Below are positions 35,811 through 46,568 of a stretch of DNA of 64,000 bases, in pieces (position 1 is the first letter of the stretch; each line of letters begins with the position of its first letter). Origin of the DNA: Camelus bactrianus (lineage: Eukaryota; Chordata; Mammalia; Artiodactyla; Camelidae); the NCBI RefSeq assembly GCF_048773025.1, contig NC_133558.1, forward strand, positions 27,148,501-27,212,500. The letters run 5' to 3'. Below the pieces are notes generated by a model, which made no database searches, was not told the DNA's origin, and saw only the letters and a program-made list of their open reading frames with translations. The position numbers and the translations under genes were made by a program.

Positions 35811-37129
35811 AAACATACTTTGTGAAATGCTGTTGATCTGAGGCATCCACATTTCTGAGAGCTGTGGTTCAATGTCTAGAGGGACGACCTGGCCTTGAAC
35901 GTACATCCCGCTGGTGGTGGGAGTAGGACAAGGACCTCTACTCTCCTCTTTAGGCCATAGTGCGTCTGAAAGGATATCAAAGCAGTTGTTGCCTGCTCGT
36001 CCTCCCAGGCTTGGAGTCAGTACTTCAGCCATCATCACTACTGTCATCCCTCTAAACTCATGCAAAGCCTTCCCCAGTGCTCCTAACTGCTCTGCTCCAT
36101 ATTTCAGTTGTCTGGAAAGTCCTCAGCACAGGCCAAAGGAACTCCCACTGCTCCCAGCATGGAGGGCTGACTGCCCAGGACTTCCCGAGGCTCCCACCAT
36201 CAGATTCATTCTGGGACGAAGGTCAGGAATGCCTTTAAACATTGTCATGACTGGTGTTCTCAGGGGGCATCTCTGGACGGTGGGCAAGCACCCTGAAAAC
36301 ACGGGAGACAGTGACAAGAGTTCTGGGAGGACAGTGCGGTGGCTGGTCACAGAAAGATAGATTTCCTCTCACTGTCTCTGCTCCTGGACCTGAGCTGAAA
36401 GATGGGGAAAGAGGCAGAATAGGAGTGAGAAATGCCAGGAAATAGGGACAGAGACAGAGGAAAGGTGCAGGCTTGGTGGGGACTGAGGGGCTCAAGGGAC
36501 AGAGTCAGGGAATGGATTCATTCCACGTTCCGAACTTTCTCCTCCTCATTTCTCCTCTGGTCATGCAGAAATAAAAGAGAACATCCTGGCATTGCCTCCA
36601 GTTCAGTCTGGACCTCATGGTCCAAGAGCATCTCCATCCTGGAAGCCCAGGATGCATACTCGCTCCCCTCCCATGTATGTTTACTGGGAGGCCCCCGCCA
36701 ATGAGCCACACAGCTCCCAGGAAGGGGAAGACCTTGACCTTCTGTGCGTAAAGAACACCGCCTAACACCTGTGGTGCATTCCTCGCCCAGACCAAGGGGT
36801 CTCAGTCCGACCTCCTCTCCTCCAGGGTCTCCCTCTACTGTCACTGGCCCCATAAATCTGCCAGTCACTCCAGCTGCTGCTCCCGGTTTTCTCCCTCACC
36901 TCCCACATCCTGTTTCTGCCAAGACCAGTCAATTCTATCTTAACCCAATGCTCCTGCATCTCCTGCCACTTCCCTGCTCCCATCTCCCAGGACTCCCATG
37001 TCAGCTCTCACCAGACCACCGCCTGAGCCTTCAGAAGCTGATCTTGCTTCACATCTTGTCTGCTCCAGGTCTCAGACTGCTCTTCCTGGAGCACATCTCT
37101 TTGCATGACTTAGTTTTTTGAAACCATTC

Positions 37130-37950
37130 ATGGTTCAGAGAGGTCAATAAGAAAAAGGCCAATAGCCTAATGAAAATGCACAAAGATCGTGAATCAGCAG
37201 GTCACAGAAAAAAGCAATGCAAATAGTCCAGCTACATTCAAAAAGACCATCACCCTTCCTTACAGTTTGTGAAAAGGTGCAAACCAAAACAGCAACAAAA
37301 TATAATCTGGACCCATCAGATTGACAAGAACTGAAAAGATCAGTAACTTCGATCCAGCATTAGCATGAGCGTAGGCACCCTAGTGTACTGCTGATTGTGG
37401 AATCCAAGTTCAACCTCAGCGGTCCGAGTGCAACCTTGAAGAGGACACTTTTGACAGCATCGGTAGAAATGCGTGTACCCATCACCCCAGCAATTCCGCC
37501 GCTAGAAATCTGCCTATAGATGTGCCACAAAATTACCACTATATGTACAAGGAAGTTGATTGTGGTGCTGTTGGTAAGATCCCTTCTAAACTTTCACAAT
37601 CATTAGGGAAGTGGTCAAATAAATTGTAATAAAACACCCTGCTGCTCTTAGAAAGACTGCATGGACTCTCAGTATGTAGAGAAAGAACTATCTTCAAGAT
37701 CAAGTTCCAATTAAAAAAAAGGTGCAGGACTGTATTCGTTACATGGAGCCTTTTGTGTAAAAAAAAAAACAACTTAAAGATGGAAATATGTGCTCTTATA
37801 AATATATAACATTTTCTGGAAGGATTCATAAAGATCAGTTAATGTTGGTTATCTTTGAGGAGAGAAACTGGGGGTGAAGGAAGGACAAGAACGATTTTTA
37901 CTTTTAATTTTGTACTTCTAAACTGCTTGCAATTTTTTGTTACTATGTGC
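37130..37950 (+). mobile_element. L1 LINE 3' part (L1M class, sense)
   Basis: Old L1 text: GGCCAATAGCCTAATGAAAA, CAGATTGACAAGAACTGAAA, CCCAGCAATTCCGCCGCTAG, CATTAGGGAAGTGGTCAAAT and ACATGGAGCCTTTTGTGTAA. Confidence 0.65.
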
Positions 37951-37954
37951 ATGT

Positions 37955-38590
37955 ATTTTTTAATAGACTTTATTTTTAAGGTTCACAATGAAATTTGGAA
38001 TAAGACACAGACAGTTCCCTTTGCCCCCACCCCCTACATGCACAGCCTCCCTCACTATCAATATCCCTCACCAGAGTGGTACGTGCGTTACAACCAACGA
38101 ACCCACAGTGATACATCATAACCACCCAAAGTCCATGGTTTACATTAGAGTCCACTCTTGGTGTTGTACGCTCTGTGGGTTTGGACAAATGTGTAATGGC
38201 ATGCAGCTACTGTTACAGTGTCACACACAATAGTTTCACTGCTCTAAAAATCTCTAGGCTCCCTCCCTCCCCGCCTAACCCCTGGCAACCCCTGATCGTT
38301 TTTACTGTCTCTATAGTTTGACCTTTTCCAGAATGTCTTATAGTTGGAATCATACATTATGTAGCCCTTTCAGATTGGCTTCTTTCACTTAGCCATCTGT
38401 ATTTAAATTTCCTCCTTGTCTTTTCATGGCTTGATATTTCATTTCTTTTTAGTGCTGAATAATATTCCATTGTTTGGGTGCACCACAGTTTATTTATTTA
38501 TCACCTACCCAAGGACATCTTGGTTGCGTCCAAGTTTTGGCAATTATAAATAAAGCTGCTATGAGCATCCATGTGGAGGTTTTTGTACGA
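37955..38590 (-). mobile_element. L1 LINE 3' end (antisense)
   Basis: AATAGACTTTATTTTTAAGG, CCCTCACCAGAGTGGTACGT, CTTTCAGATTGGCTTCTTTC, AATAATATTCCATTGTTTGG and GCAATTATAAATAAAGCTGC are antisense L1 3' sequence. It faces the sense L1 piece to its left. Confidence 0.75.
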
Positions 38591-38599
38591 AAAACTGAA

Positions 38600-41500
38600 C
38601 AGAGAGTGGGGAAAGGGACCCCTCTCTGTGCCCTTTTGGGAACAAAGGAAATTCAGAGGAAACAGGGATCATCTAGGGAGCCAGGAATAAAACAGAAAAC
38701 CTGTTTAAAAGAGACATTCATAGACCCAAAATAGCCCTTGAAAATTTAAAAATATATATCATAGCAGAAATTTAATTTCCAAGAAAGAATTAGAAAATAA
38801 AGTTGAAGAGACCTCCCAGATAATAAGAATAAGAGAGAAGGAGAGAGGGAGGTAGAGAGAATGAGCTCAGCAGAGAAACAGGAGAGAAAAAGTAAGTCAA
38901 CTAGTCCACGAGGTTAGTATTTGAATAAAAGGAGTTCTAGAAAGAGAGAACAGAAATGGGGAATCATCCCTGATTTAAATGAAGAAATTCTACCATGAAT
39001 TTCTAGATTGAAAAATTTACTCACTGCACTGAACAAATGGGTGGGAACAGACACACTCTGAGCCTCACCCCTATGGTGCTCTGGGGTGCTGGGAGCTCAG
39101 AGAAGGCAACGTGACGGCAACAGGACACAGGTCACCACACTTATCCTAATGGCTTCAGACCGTGCAACAGTGGTGGAAGCTCAAAGGTAACAGAGCAATG
39201 CCTGCAGGATTCTGAGGACAAATGGTTTTCAACTCAAAAGATTGTGTCAGTCAAACTACCGGTGTCAAAATAAAAGAGAGGCATTTTTGCATGTAAAAGA
39301 TCTCAGAATGTATTTTCCACTTCGCCTTTCTCAGGTAGTTGCTGAAGGATGTGCTTCACTCATGCAAAGTAAACAAAGATACAAGAAACAGGAAAAGGAG
39401 AATGGCATGGGGGAGACGCAGGGAAGCCCCCAGATCGTGGAAAAGAGAGACCCCAAATGATGGCTGTGGACCAGGTATGGAGGGCAGTGAGTTCACACTG
39501 GGGCAACAGGAGTTGCAGGAGTGAGTTTTTAGGACATCAATCAGCAGCATCCCCAGTGGGTTGGAATGTCTTAGGAGGACATTCGGACAGATGGCCAAGA
39601 ATTTGGGGCTGAATTATATCAGACATGAAAAGTTAAAAATTTAAGAAGACGATTTAGATTTCAGTTAAAACCAATTATTATACAGGAAAGGAAAGAATAA
39701 TGGTTGACGACATGGGAGAAAACTGCACAAAGAGCGAGCCAAAGCTTCTTGAGTTTGCCTGGAATTCACACTAACCACCGGGCTTCTGTCACCCAACAGA
39801 GCTGAGTGAAATGACCAGCTGTCCCCGCGAGGGAATCCGGGCTCCACAGACTGCGCACACTGCACCCCAGAATATGGTCCACATTCTGTGACCATAGTGA
39901 AATTAAATTAGAGATAAGTGACCAAAATAGAACTAAAAGTAAATATTTGAAAAATTAAAACCGCATTGCAAAGTAATACACAGTTAAAATTTGCAGAGGA
40001 ACAGGCAGCCGGAGTGCTTTCCTCTTGCCTGGGAGTGGTGCATATCGTACAATAAGATACCTGACCCTGGAAATGTGAGCGCCTTCCCTTCAAATTCAGG
40101 AGCAAGACAGGCACAACCATTATCACCTCTTCCTGTCGGCAATGCCTTAAGGCCAGAAAAAAGGAAGTCAGCCATAAGGATGCGAAGCAAGTGATAGAAC
40201 TAACGTTTCCAGTGATGTGATAATCTATGTAGACGTTCCAAATGTATATACAATAAATGACTAGAGATATAATAGGAGAAATTATCAAGGCACCAAATAG
40301 AAGATCAAACTATAAAACTCAATTACATTTCTATGCACAGTGACAAACGTTGTTTTGTTTATCTTTAAAACAGAATTAAAGGCAGCTGTTACTGATTAAC
40401 TCTATATTTGTAAACCCAGCTTGCTCGTTTGTCATTTTGTTTTTTCACTTTTTACCTCAGTGAACTGAAGTAAAATTTCAATCTCGAGTTTAAAGAAAGG
40501 TACCTGGGTTCTTCCGTATGAAAACTCTTTGGGCTGTCTTTACAAAATGAGGACACTTTAATGAGGCATAAAATTACTGAATCATAATATTTCCCCCATT
40601 CTCGAGAAGGAATAATTTGTTATCTTCTAGCGTTTAGTGCAGCAGCAGTAAACTCTGAAACCAAGATTTTTTAAATTAAGTCCTTTGGAAGTAACCTTTT
40701 CTTCCCTCCAACATTGATGCTTGTAGAATTTTTTTTCTTAGTTATCACAGAAAAAATTTTTTTTGCTAGATATGCCTACAGGTATGTGGTTGACGTGACT
40801 ACTATTCAGCATTATTTAGTTTATTTTTATTTCTATCTAGACGAATTTGGGAGAATCATAATTCTTAGCTCTCCTGAAATTGGGCAAGGCCATATTATTG
40901 TTTTGTCCAAAGAACTGTAAATGGAAGTGTCACTTCCTGATTATTTACCCCTCTGGCACTTGAAACCCCTCCCCACCCTCAAGGGAATGGCTCCAGTTGA
41001 TGGCTTAATGTGTTTGAATGTCTGAGATGAAATTTACACTTTGGATAGAGAGTTGAGAAATGAATTAGTGCTAAATACTTGGCAAATAAAACAAATGACA
41101 AATATGGCAATGACAGGGGAAAATTAAAGAATTATATTGAAAAGAAAAAATAATCACAGTACATTCATTCCATGGCTAGGCTATAAAAAATATTTACAGG
41201 GTCAGAAAATGTAAAATCTGAATATCTATCTTTTATGACAGTTGTGATTTGACAGTACTGTGTGGGTTTAGGGACAGAGGAAGTGGGGTGGATGGAAACG
41301 TGATGTGCTAAATGATTCAATCCTCACCTTCATTAACAGGAGATTAATGGATAATATGTAAAACTGGAAAATCAACAAATGGCAGTATAAGCTTTATTTT
41401 TCCTCTCCCCAAAATACAGAGGTAAATATCAGAATAAATAGATAAAAGACTGGAAGTGGATTCCTTCCGGGGAATGGAAGCTGGGACTCAGAATGGTGGA

Positions 41501-42900
41501 GGAGTTTTTTGTTTTTTTGAGTCTTGTGTATTTATCTTTTTAAACAGAAAAGCAATCAGCACACACATCAAATTACTTAGAAAAATTTTTAGAATTGCTG
41601 CTTCACAAGCTAGGTGCGTCTGTTTTCCTTTTTCTGTTTTTTAAAAAAAATGTTCATTGCAGCTTTATTCACAACAGCCAAAAATTAGAAACAGCTCAAA
41701 TGTCCATCAATAGTTGAATGGATGAATAAATTACTTTTTCTGCCTTTTCATTCATCACCAGATTGCCCTCCAGGAAGAGGCTATCAATTACGTCCTTCCA
41801 GCAGCTCCCCAGAATTCCCTTTTCCCGACACTTCTCCAGCACAGAAGATGATTATCATTTATTTTAATCTTCTTTGAATGAATGGGCCAAGCGTGGGGTC
41901 TCACTTCATTTCTCATTTCATTATCAGCCATTTTGAATACATGTTTGTACATATTGTTTGTTCTTTATTCTTTAATAAGTTACTTGTCCATATCCTTAGC
42001 CCTTTTAAAAATGGCAATGTTTGCCTGATTCTTATTTATTTAAAAGAAAAAGACATTTAGGTACCAAAGCCATTAACCCCTTTGTCTGGCATATAGGATG
42101 GGAATATCTTCCCTTCATTGCCGTATACTTTTAAAACGCATGCCAATTTTGAAAATATCAAACACTACATTTTGTATATGGTATGAACTAAGGATATTCC
42201 CTTTAACTGGAAAAAGGGGAACCAAAGCTGACAGCAATGGACAGTGGTGACCTGGGTGACCTGATGGAGAAACACGAGGCCCTGGAGGGAGGGAGAGGTG
42301 CAGGGAAGGGGAGGATGCCAGCCAGTTGGGTTTGGTCCCATTGAGGGGAGCTGGGTGGGAGGGGCAGCCTAGATGCTCAAGGAGAGTCTCGCAGGTGGTG
42401 GACCCATGATTTGGGCATGGAGTTGGAGAAAGCAGTCTGGTGGTTGGTCCTCAGCTCTGGAGGAAGAGGAGCCACCATAGCAGTGGGTCACGTGCTGGGT
42501 GGCCTCTTCCAGAGACACAGGAGTGCCTTGTCCTCAGAGGCCCCAGACCTCAGTGGTCATGGAGGAGCAAGAGGAGGTGGGAGGACCCCCGGCTCAGCGG
42601 GGAGTGAGCTCCATGGGCCCTGGGGCCTTGGCCAGGCTCGGGGCAGACGACACCACTGCCCCCACTATATTGGTACACAGCCCTGAGAAGTGAGGAGGAG
42701 GAATTCAGAACATGAAGTTCCTTCACTGACTGTTCCACACCTTCTCTTCCATCCAGCCCTCTTCCCGGACCTCGGCCCCTAGCTCTTTTCAGTCCTTGAA
42801 ATCTCTCCTTCCCACTGGAGTCAGTGTGGGAGGAAGCAGGGAACAGGTGGGATCTGGGGTGAGGGCAGCTGGGGAAGGGGGTGACACTCCAGAAACCCCC
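38600..42900. other. Intergenic, AT-rich; no gene seen
   Basis: Includes a sense L1 snippet at about 41645-41735 (CAGCTTTATTCACAACAGCC). Any stalk or membrane exon of the TREM-like pseudogene to the right should lie near 42.0-42.9 kb on the minus strand; I found none that I can defend. Confidence 0.45.
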
Positions 42901-42922
42901 CTGCCCTCAGCAAAGAGCTCAC

Positions 42923-43505
42923 CTGGGGACACCAGCAGGTGGATTTTCTTGTACAGAATGGTGCCACCTTTGGAATTCTTGGCTGCACGCCAATAGTTTC
43001 CTGAATCCACCTCTTTGAGTTCTGCCATGGAGATATTTGTGAACCCAGAGTCAGATCGTGTACAGAGAGTCCTGGGCCAATGTCCTGGGCTTGGAAATGG
43101 AGACTAAGCACTTATACTTTGATGATTTCCTCCTACACCAGATTTTGGCTTTATATGAATTTCCTTCTTTGTTTGAGTACCTGCAGCTCTCGGAGAGCAT
43201 CTGCCCCACCTTCCTGTGCCAAAGCTCCTCCATCTTTTGTCTTTGTATCCAGGAACCTGCAGAAGTCCTCAGGTCAGGCTGAGCGTTGGGACATGCCCTC
43301 ACTCTAAACCTGACCCCACGTGGCCCTCCAGCCCTAGCGCCACACCTGCTCACCTGATTTCCCCACTCTGGTCACACCTGTCCTTCCCTCCCTGTGCCCC
43401 TCCAACCTGTTCCCTCACCTGAGGCCAGCAGAACCAGCAGGACCAGCAGCAGGACCAGCAGGACCAGCAGCAGGACCAGCAGCAGTGTGAGGCTTCCAGA
43501 GACAT
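42923..43505 (-). pseudogene. TREM-like receptor pseudogene (signal exon plus IgV exon)
   Basis: A minus-strand remnant between TREM1 and NCR2. The signal exon is 43505-43419: a long Leu/Val run (LTLLLVLLLVLLVLLLVLLV) followed by ASG and donor GTGAGG, but the nearby ATG at 43505-43503 is out of frame with that run. The IgV exon is 43256-42923 (334 bases; relatives have multiples of three, 321-342). It reads MEELWHRKVGQ, SESCRYSNK, AKIWCRRK, KYKCLVSISKPRT and QDSLYTI, then a TGA caused by a small deletion; the shifted frame resumes with SGFTNISMAELKEVDSGNYW and IHLLVSP. The closing Ig cysteine is arginine (YWRAAK). It most resembles TREML4 (EELHKHPGQ, SSKPWT, HYTIW). No downstream exon was found. 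Confidence 0.8.
43436..43490 (+). repeat. Compound CAG/GGACCAG trinucleotide-type repeat in the pseudogene signal exon
   Basis: Units AGCAGGACC and AGCAGCAGGACC alternate; on the minus strand they encode alternating Leu and Val in one frame. Length variation in this repeat would shift the signal peptide frame. Confidence 0.8.
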
Positions 43506-46480
43506 GGTGCCTTCTCCCTGGACTGGGGTGTGTAGGGTCAAGTATGATGTGACTGCCCAGATGCCCCAACACATCGAGGGCTAAGACTGAGAAAAGAAAG
43601 GCCTTAATTGGGTGAGTTTGAGGCCTGCAGGGCAGGTTCTGTGGGCAGTAGGGAGGGGAGGGTCCTCTAGGGGAGTCTCCAGCTGCTGAGAGCACCTCTG
43701 CCCTGCAGGGGCAGCCCTGGTACTGTGGCTGCCTTCCCGATCCACCTGCCCACCAGCACCCCCCCCCCCAACACATACTTCCTCTCTTCTCTCCACACTC
43801 CCTTTTTCCCTACTCCTGGCTTTCCTCCTACCCTCAACACCCTACTAAAAGGACAGGTTCAAGGCTGGTTAGGGCTCAGGGGGCCTGACCAGCCCCTAAG
43901 CCCCTCTAGTCTCCAGGCCTGGAGGGTGCCTGGTAGTTGAAATGATGCAGTCATACCTCACGCCCTGGCTATCTCTGTTCCTGAGAATGAGTCTCATGGT
44001 GATTTTCAGATATCATGAGTCTGGATTTGTCATGACAAGTAAGAAGCATAGTAAAGCATTCCCAGGCCACCCAACCCCCCAGATCAATTCTCCAACTTAT
44101 CACCGCTATAACCCACCCCAAGATGTAGGACACAATATTACACACCACAATACTAACTACTGTATGATTTAATTGTTAAGAGTCTACTTAGTGGTTCGGG
44201 CTGTGGGCAGTAGCAGAGGCTCTATGCAGTGCTGGATACAAATTACACCTCCCTTCCACACGGTAGTGAGCACTGACTGTGGTAGGAAAAAACATGGAAC
44301 AATGTGTTAAAGCTGCTAAGGATTTTGTCCACGTTAGACTGGGTTGGTCGTGCCCCCAGGAAACACAGTGGGAACCCCAGAATCCCCACCCATCCCCTTG
44401 GAGAACATCTGAGCCCCACGCCTCTGACAGGACTTCTGGCTGCATCCTGCCCTGACAGTGTGAGAGTGGCTCCTTCCCCCACCTCCTGAGGACACTTCTG
44501 CAGGAGCCCCAGATCCCACCACATGCCCGGTCCCTCTTGCAAAACTTCAAACTGTGCCAGGGGCTGTTGTGAACACCTGGGAGCAGGGCCAGGCTCACCC
44601 GAAGCCCAGGCTCCCCTCACTCCAGCTCCCATACCTGGAGCTCCAGGTCCCAGCTGCCAGAGGAGAGCCAGGATCCAGACGGTTCCGGCAGAGTCCTCCG
44701 CTGGGGTGCCTGAGTCCCCCATTATCTGCGGACAGTGCTCTCCCCACTCATACTGGTGGGGAGGCTGCAGTCCAGAGAAAGGGGCAGATCCCACCCTGAG
44801 AGAGCTTCCTGTTTTGGGAAGCGAGGACCCACGCTGACACAGCAGAGATCAGCTCGGAGACAACCACAGGTTGGAGGAACACAGAGACAGGGGATCATGG
44901 ACAGAGTGACCTCGAGGCTGCGGAAGGTGGTGTCCCTGCCGAGTGGTTCCAGTGGCCAGACAAGGGGAAAATCAGCGTGGGAAAGGGTTGCTACACACCC
45001 CGACACACGGTGACACACCTTTATGCCAGCTAGGCCACCTTCCTCTCCTCAGGAGGCTGCCTCTCCCATGTGGTATGTAATTAGGTTCAGAGAGGAGGCT
45101 CTGAGCTCAGCTGAGGGCCAGGACACCCCCTCCCCACCCCAGAGCTGCCTCTGCCTGTGCCATGCAATCATTTCCTGTCCTGTCCATGGGTCAGACTTCA
45201 GCTGAAGGTGGCCGGAAGTCAGGGGCCTGGTCTGGTTACACCACTACCTCACCGACCCACTTTGAGCAGGTCACTGGCGTTTCTGGGCCTCAGATATGAG
45301 AAAGAAAAGCAATACTACCCTCACAAACCCGTTGTGGCGATTACAGGAGAGGGCCCGGGAACACATTTTGTAAACTAGCATTGTGCGAGAGGGCGGTTGG
45401 CGTTGTTCCCAGGCTTTCTTCTGGTTCTAAAGCTCCATCCTGCTTTCCCACCTGTGGACCCTCGGGTACTCACAGCCGATGTCCCCACTGTGTTCTCCTT
45501 TTGTCTATCTCTTTGCCCTTATCCTCAGTCTCTGCTCACTGCACCGAGGCAGAGTGGGGAGCAGGGAAGTAGGAGTCGAGGGGGCGGAGCAAAGCAGTGG
45601 ACTTAGAATCAATTCCCCTTGATGGATTCAAATTCCCGTGTCAATCATTGATTCTTTACACGGAGCTCCCAGCGCAGGGGTTGGACTGCAGAGCCACCAG
45701 TGGCCACAACTGGAATTACACCTCCACATAGTGCTGGCGGATGGTCCGAATCCATCTCTCTCTTTCTCTAATTTCTTACTCTTTGTAAATTGCATCTTTT
45801 TAAAATTAAATCTTAAAAGTGCTAACATTCTTGAAAGAAATATGTTAGGCCCTTTCATCTCTTTATGTATTAGTTACACAAATGTTTCTAATATCCGCAG
45901 GTGGACAGTTACGGGTGCAGAGATGATGCCGGGTCCAGGCTCCTCTGCTCCCCTCTCTCCCCACCCATGACCACTGACCCACCAGGCAGGCCCAACCGAT
46001 CAGCCTGGGGACCAGTGGGGCTTCTGGCTCCTGCTCAGACCCCTAAGTGCTCCTGAGCCTGTCACCCACCTTTGGCATGGCTTTCCCCGGAGAGGAAGGC
46101 AGAGCCAGGGTGCTGGGAAGAAGAGGCAGTACACAAAGAGAGGAAGAAGAGAAAGCATGGGCGCCTGACCACAGCTTCCTCCTGGCCTGCTCAGCTCCTC
46201 CCCCAGGGGCAGGTCACAGTGGGGAAGGGGCAGCCGGGCACAGAGGAGAGGAACCGCTTCTTCATGGACTCGGGACTGCGGGCCGAGCAGGGCTGCATCC
46301 TCCGGGTCCGGAGTCCCAGCTGCAGCTAGAGAGCCCCACTTCCCCATAGAATCTGGCCTCACCGGTCTCCCCCTCCCCCACCCAGGCCAGGCCTTTCTCA
46401 TTTTGTCCATCACAGAGGTGCTGGAAGAGCCAAGGAGAATTGGGCCATCTTTTGTTTCCGTCTCCCGGGTGCCCCCCGCC
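43506..46480. other. Region between TREM-like pseudogene and NCR2
   Basis: Would include the NCR2 promoter, which cannot be placed. Holds a candidate signal-peptide exon on the minus strand (44719-44630; see findings). The 292-residue minus open frame at 46878-46000 overlaps NCR2 exons 1 and 2 and is a composition shadow. Confidence 0.45.
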
Positions 46481-46568
46481 ATGTCCTTTCCCGCCGGCAC
46501 ACTGAGCAGGGTCCCTGTGGCCTGGAGAGCCCCACTCCCACTGCTGCTGCTGCTGCTGCCATTCCCAG
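46481..46568 (+). CDS. NCR2: NCR2 exon 1: shifted start codon and signal peptide
   Basis: Human NKp44 begins MAWRALHPLLLLLLLFPG. Here the aligned codon is GTG (VAWRAPLPLLLLLLPFPG). The nearest in-frame ATG upstream is at 46481 in context CCGCCATGT with G at -3, giving the extra N-terminal run MSFPAGTLSRVP. Another in-frame ATG is at 46403. Donor GTGAGG. Confidence 0.75.

Noticed and set aside
42400-42720. Stalk or membrane exon for the TREM-like pseudogene
   Set aside because: Open minus frames exist but show no CGLLxAK-type segment, no convincing splice pair and no similarity to family stalks.
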